Assembly (NCBI GenBank): GCA_030673845.1
Contig: JAUTCQ010000007.1
Coordinates: forward strand, 1-64,000
Direction: 5' to 3'
Source of the DNA: Verrucomicrobiota bacterium JB022
Lineage (GTDB): Bacteria > Verrucomicrobiota > Verrucomicrobiia > Opitutales > Oceanipulchritudinaceae
DNA length: 64,000 nucleotides
Below are positions 62,315 to 64,000 of this stretch, piece after piece (position 1 is the stretch's first letter; the number at the start of each line of letters is the position of its first letter). Under the pieces are notes generated by a model. It saw only the letters and a program-made list of their open reading frames with translations, did not search any database and had not been told where the DNA came from. The position numbers and the translations under genes are program-made.

Positions 62315-62516
62315 GGTCGATTTGGCTGCATTCGTCGATGGCGGCAAGCCACTCCTTAGCCTCTTCGGCGCTCAAGCAGCCGGAGGTCCTTTCGAGCACC
62401 GACTGCTTTTTAACGGTAGCGGCACCTTTCAAGGCGTGGATAAACTGAGCGGCCTCTTGCTGCTGCGCAGGAGGCAGTGCCTTGAGTTCTTCGATTACAA
62501 CCTGAAGCGTGCTCAT
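62301..62516 (-). CDS. VapB-like antitoxin
   Basis: A 71-residue protein with a helical N-terminus (LQVVIEELKALPPAQQQEAA, QFIHALKG) of the DUF2281-like type and a C-terminal segment (EEAKEWLAAIDECSQID) that would wrap around the toxin. No AbrB or RHH DNA-binding motif is evident, so autoregulation is unclear. It overlaps the toxin gene by up to 14 bases. Confidence 0.82.
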   Translation of the reverse strand: MSTLQVVIEELKALPPAQQQEAAQFIHALKGAATVKKQSVLERTSGCLSAEEAKEWLAAIDECSQIDHDGW

Positions 62517-62581
62517 CAGAGGATATTATTGTGGAGAGAGCTCGCGGAAGCAAGCCGCAGATCACGCATCCCGAGGAGATG

Positions 62582-62612
62582 AAAAAAAGCCCGAAGGCGC
62601 AGACCTTCGGGC
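62582..62612 (-). terminator. Intrinsic terminator of the RpoD-like sigma gene
   Basis: On the minus strand GCCCGAAGG and CCTTCGGGC arms are followed by seven T residues. It lies 29 bases after the stop codon. Confidence 0.92.
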
Positions 62613-62641
62613 GTCAGATCCAATTTGACTAAGAGGAAAGG

Positions 62642-63658
62642 CTAGTTGGCCATCTTGGGCTCGACGTTGCGGGAGTAGAACTCCTGCAGCACTTCCATGC
62701 GCTGCTGCTCGCGGCGCTCTTCCTCGATTTCGTCGGTCGAGCGTTGGCGCTCCTTGGCGACGAGGATCTTGCGCATACGGGTCAGCGCGATGTTCTGGAG
62801 CTGGCGGACGCGTTCGCGGGTGATGCCGAACAGTTCGCCGACTTCTTCGAGCGTCTTGGGCTTTTCGCCACCAAGGCCGAAGCGCAGGCGGATGATCTCG
62901 GCCTCACGCGGGTCGATCTGGGCGAGCATGCGGTTCAGCTCGTTGATCAGCGTCTTGTTTTCGAGGTCGTCGAGCGGGTTGATGCTCGATTCGTCGCCGA
63001 TCAGCTCACCAAACTCGGTACCATCTTCGTCGCCGACGGGGGCGTCGAGGCTGGTCGGGCGCACGGAGACGCTCTTGAGGTGCGCCACCTTGTTGACGGG
63101 CATCTCGAGCTCGGCGGCAATCTCCTCATCGGAGGGTGCACGACCGAGGGCCTCTTCCAGCTCCATCGTTACGCGGCGCATCCGGGCGATCTTGTCGACC
63201 AAGTGGACGGGCAGGCGGATGGTCTTGGACTGGTTGGCGAGCGCACGCTTGATGGATTGCTTGATCCACCAGGCGGCGTAGGTGGAGAGCTTGCCGCCCT
63301 TGTTGGGGTCGAAGCGCTCGACTGCCTTCACCAGGCCGATGTTGCCTTCGCTGATCAAGTCGAGCAGCGGGAGGCCGAAATTCGAATAATCGTGGGCGAT
63401 CTTCACGACCAGGCGCAGGTTGGCCTTGATCATCTTCTCGCGGGCACGGGGATCACCTTGTTGGATCAAGGCTGCCAGTTCCACCTCCTCGGAGGGTTTG
63501 AGGAGAGGGGTCTTGCCGATTTCCTGAAGGTAAAGCTTGATGGCGCTGCGCTCTGAAGGGGGCAAGTCGCGGACGTCTTCCGCCTGATCAGAGTTGGAGC
63601 GATTTTCCGCATCTTCGACCCGGAAACGATTGGGAGCCTTGAACTGAAGTGCTTGCAT
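62642..63658 (-). CDS. RpoD/SigA-type sigma-70 factor (short form)
   Basis: A 338-residue sigma factor with regions 1.2 to 4.2: DLPPSERSAIKLYLQEIGKT (1.2), NLRLVVKIAHDYSNFGLPLL and DLISEGNIGLVKAVERFDPN (2), STYAAWWIKQSIKRALANQS (2.4), LDAPVGDEDGTEFGE (3), and TLEEVGELFGITRERVRQLQ (4.2). It lacks region 1.1. It could be the primary sigma factor of this lineage or a group 2 (RpoS-like) paralogue; sequence alone does not decide. Monocistronic with a strong terminator. Confidence 0.93.
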   Translation of the reverse strand: MQALQFKAPNRFRVEDAENRSNSDQAEDVRDLPPSERSAIKLYLQEIGKTPLLKPSEEVELAALIQQGDPRAREKMIKANLRLVVKIAHDYSNFGLPLLDLISEGNIGLVKAVERFDPNKGGKLSTYAAWWIKQSIKRALANQSKTIRLPVHLVDKIARMRRVTMELEEALGRAPSDEEIAAELEMPVNKVAHLKSVSVRPTSLDAPVGDEDGTEFGELIGDESSINPLDDLENKTLINELNRMLAQIDPREAEIIRLRFGLGGEKPKTLEEVGELFGITRERVRQLQNIALTRMRKILVAKERQRSTDEIEEERREQQRMEVLQEFYSRNVEPKMAN

Positions 63659-64000
63659 GGCGAATAGGTGTTCGGGTGAACCGATTTGACGACGACTACT
63701 CCTTTACCACTTTTGATGCCGATTCTGAAAAACCGCTCAAAATTTAGAACGATTCCAGATTAAAACGGTAGTTTATCTCGAAGCCAAGCTACCGCCAAAT
63801 CAACGGGCAAGATGCACGTCCAGCGGTCTGATTCAGCCACGAGCGGTTAGTACCGTCTTTTCAGCAACAGCAGCATACTGCTTTGCCGGCAGGGGCGCAA
63901 TCTCAACTTCAGCCTAAGCACGTTGGGGTGGCATTTTCCCTAAAGCGAATAAAGAACGACACTTATGAGAGTCGTCGTTCCCGAATTTATTCCGCTAGAA
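63659..64000. other. Upstream region of the RpoD-like gene
   Basis: 342 bases without a supported gene to the window end. It should hold the promoter of the sigma gene. The last part contains an imperfect inverted repeat: GCGAATAAAGAACGAC at about 63945 and GTCGTCGTTC ... TTTATTCCGC at about 63971-63995. Confidence 0.4.

Overview
The window is 64 kb of GC-rich chromosomal DNA. It reads like a Gram-negative member of the Verrucomicrobiota, most probably class Opitutae. This rests on the combination of genes: an LPS-export operon (lptC, lptA, lptB) that ends in hprK, a TolC/RND efflux operon and lipoprotein genes (a didermic envelope), ECF sigma operons with exported helical proteins, an AT3-SGNH acyltransferase, GH95 and GH15 hydrolases, DUF6745 and DUF6311-type proteins, and palindromic interspersed repeats of a kind I associate with this phylum. 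The taxonomic call is inference from gene content; no rRNA gene is present.

Layout. 1-3.3 kb: end of an integrative element beside a tRNA-Leu(UAG) gene, with an integrase, an excisionase-like gene and an AT-rich cargo gene. 3.5-8.9 kb: dnaA, a candidate origin, and the operon elbB-lptC-lptA-lptB-hprK. 9-18.3 kb: an aldehyde dehydrogenase, a His-rich FKBP isomerase, an ECF sigma/anti-sigma/exported-protein operon, an acyltransferase gene bracketed by 65-bp direct repeats, an outer-membrane protein and a Fic enzyme with a 70-bp tandem repeat upstream. 18.5-22.3 kb: an FNT channel, a small-envelope-protein cluster (lipoprotein, entericidin, DUF892, YqaE/Pmp3) and lgt. 22.3-31 kb: a beta-helix exoprotein, an NtrC-type regulator with a histidine-kinase remnant and a membrane protein, a GH95 hydrolase and a PiT-like transporter. 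31-40 kb: RND efflux operon and a glucoamylase. 40-45 kb: a DUF6745 protein, a metallophosphoesterase, ribH-nusB and radC. 45-48 kb: an ECF sigma factor with an anti-sigma/VWA fusion protein. 48-54.5 kb: two large membrane proteins bracketing rpsA. 54.5-64 kb: a 5'-3' exonuclease, an OmpR-type regulator, hisE and hisG separated by an ECF41 sigma module and a ClbS-like gene, a GNAT-nitrilase fusion, a VapBC-like pair and an RpoD-type sigma factor.

How it fits together. Most of the window is core chromosome: replication initiation, LPS export, translation, riboflavin and histidine synthesis, and sigma factors. Short accessory cassettes are set into it. Four sigma factors (two classical ECF, one ECF41, one RpoD-like), two response regulators and an HPr kinase indicate heavy signal-dependent control. 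The strongest unexplained signals are the 65-bp repeats around the acyltransferase gene, the 70-bp operator-like repeats before fic, an exact ECF41-type promoter in front of the oxidoreductase next to the ECF41 sigma gene, the kinase-like protein beside the NtrC regulator, and a possible PIN-like effector on the tRNA-Leu element. Several starts were moved inward from the longest possible frame where the upstream part is antisense to a neighbour or where an ATG/GTG with better context exists.
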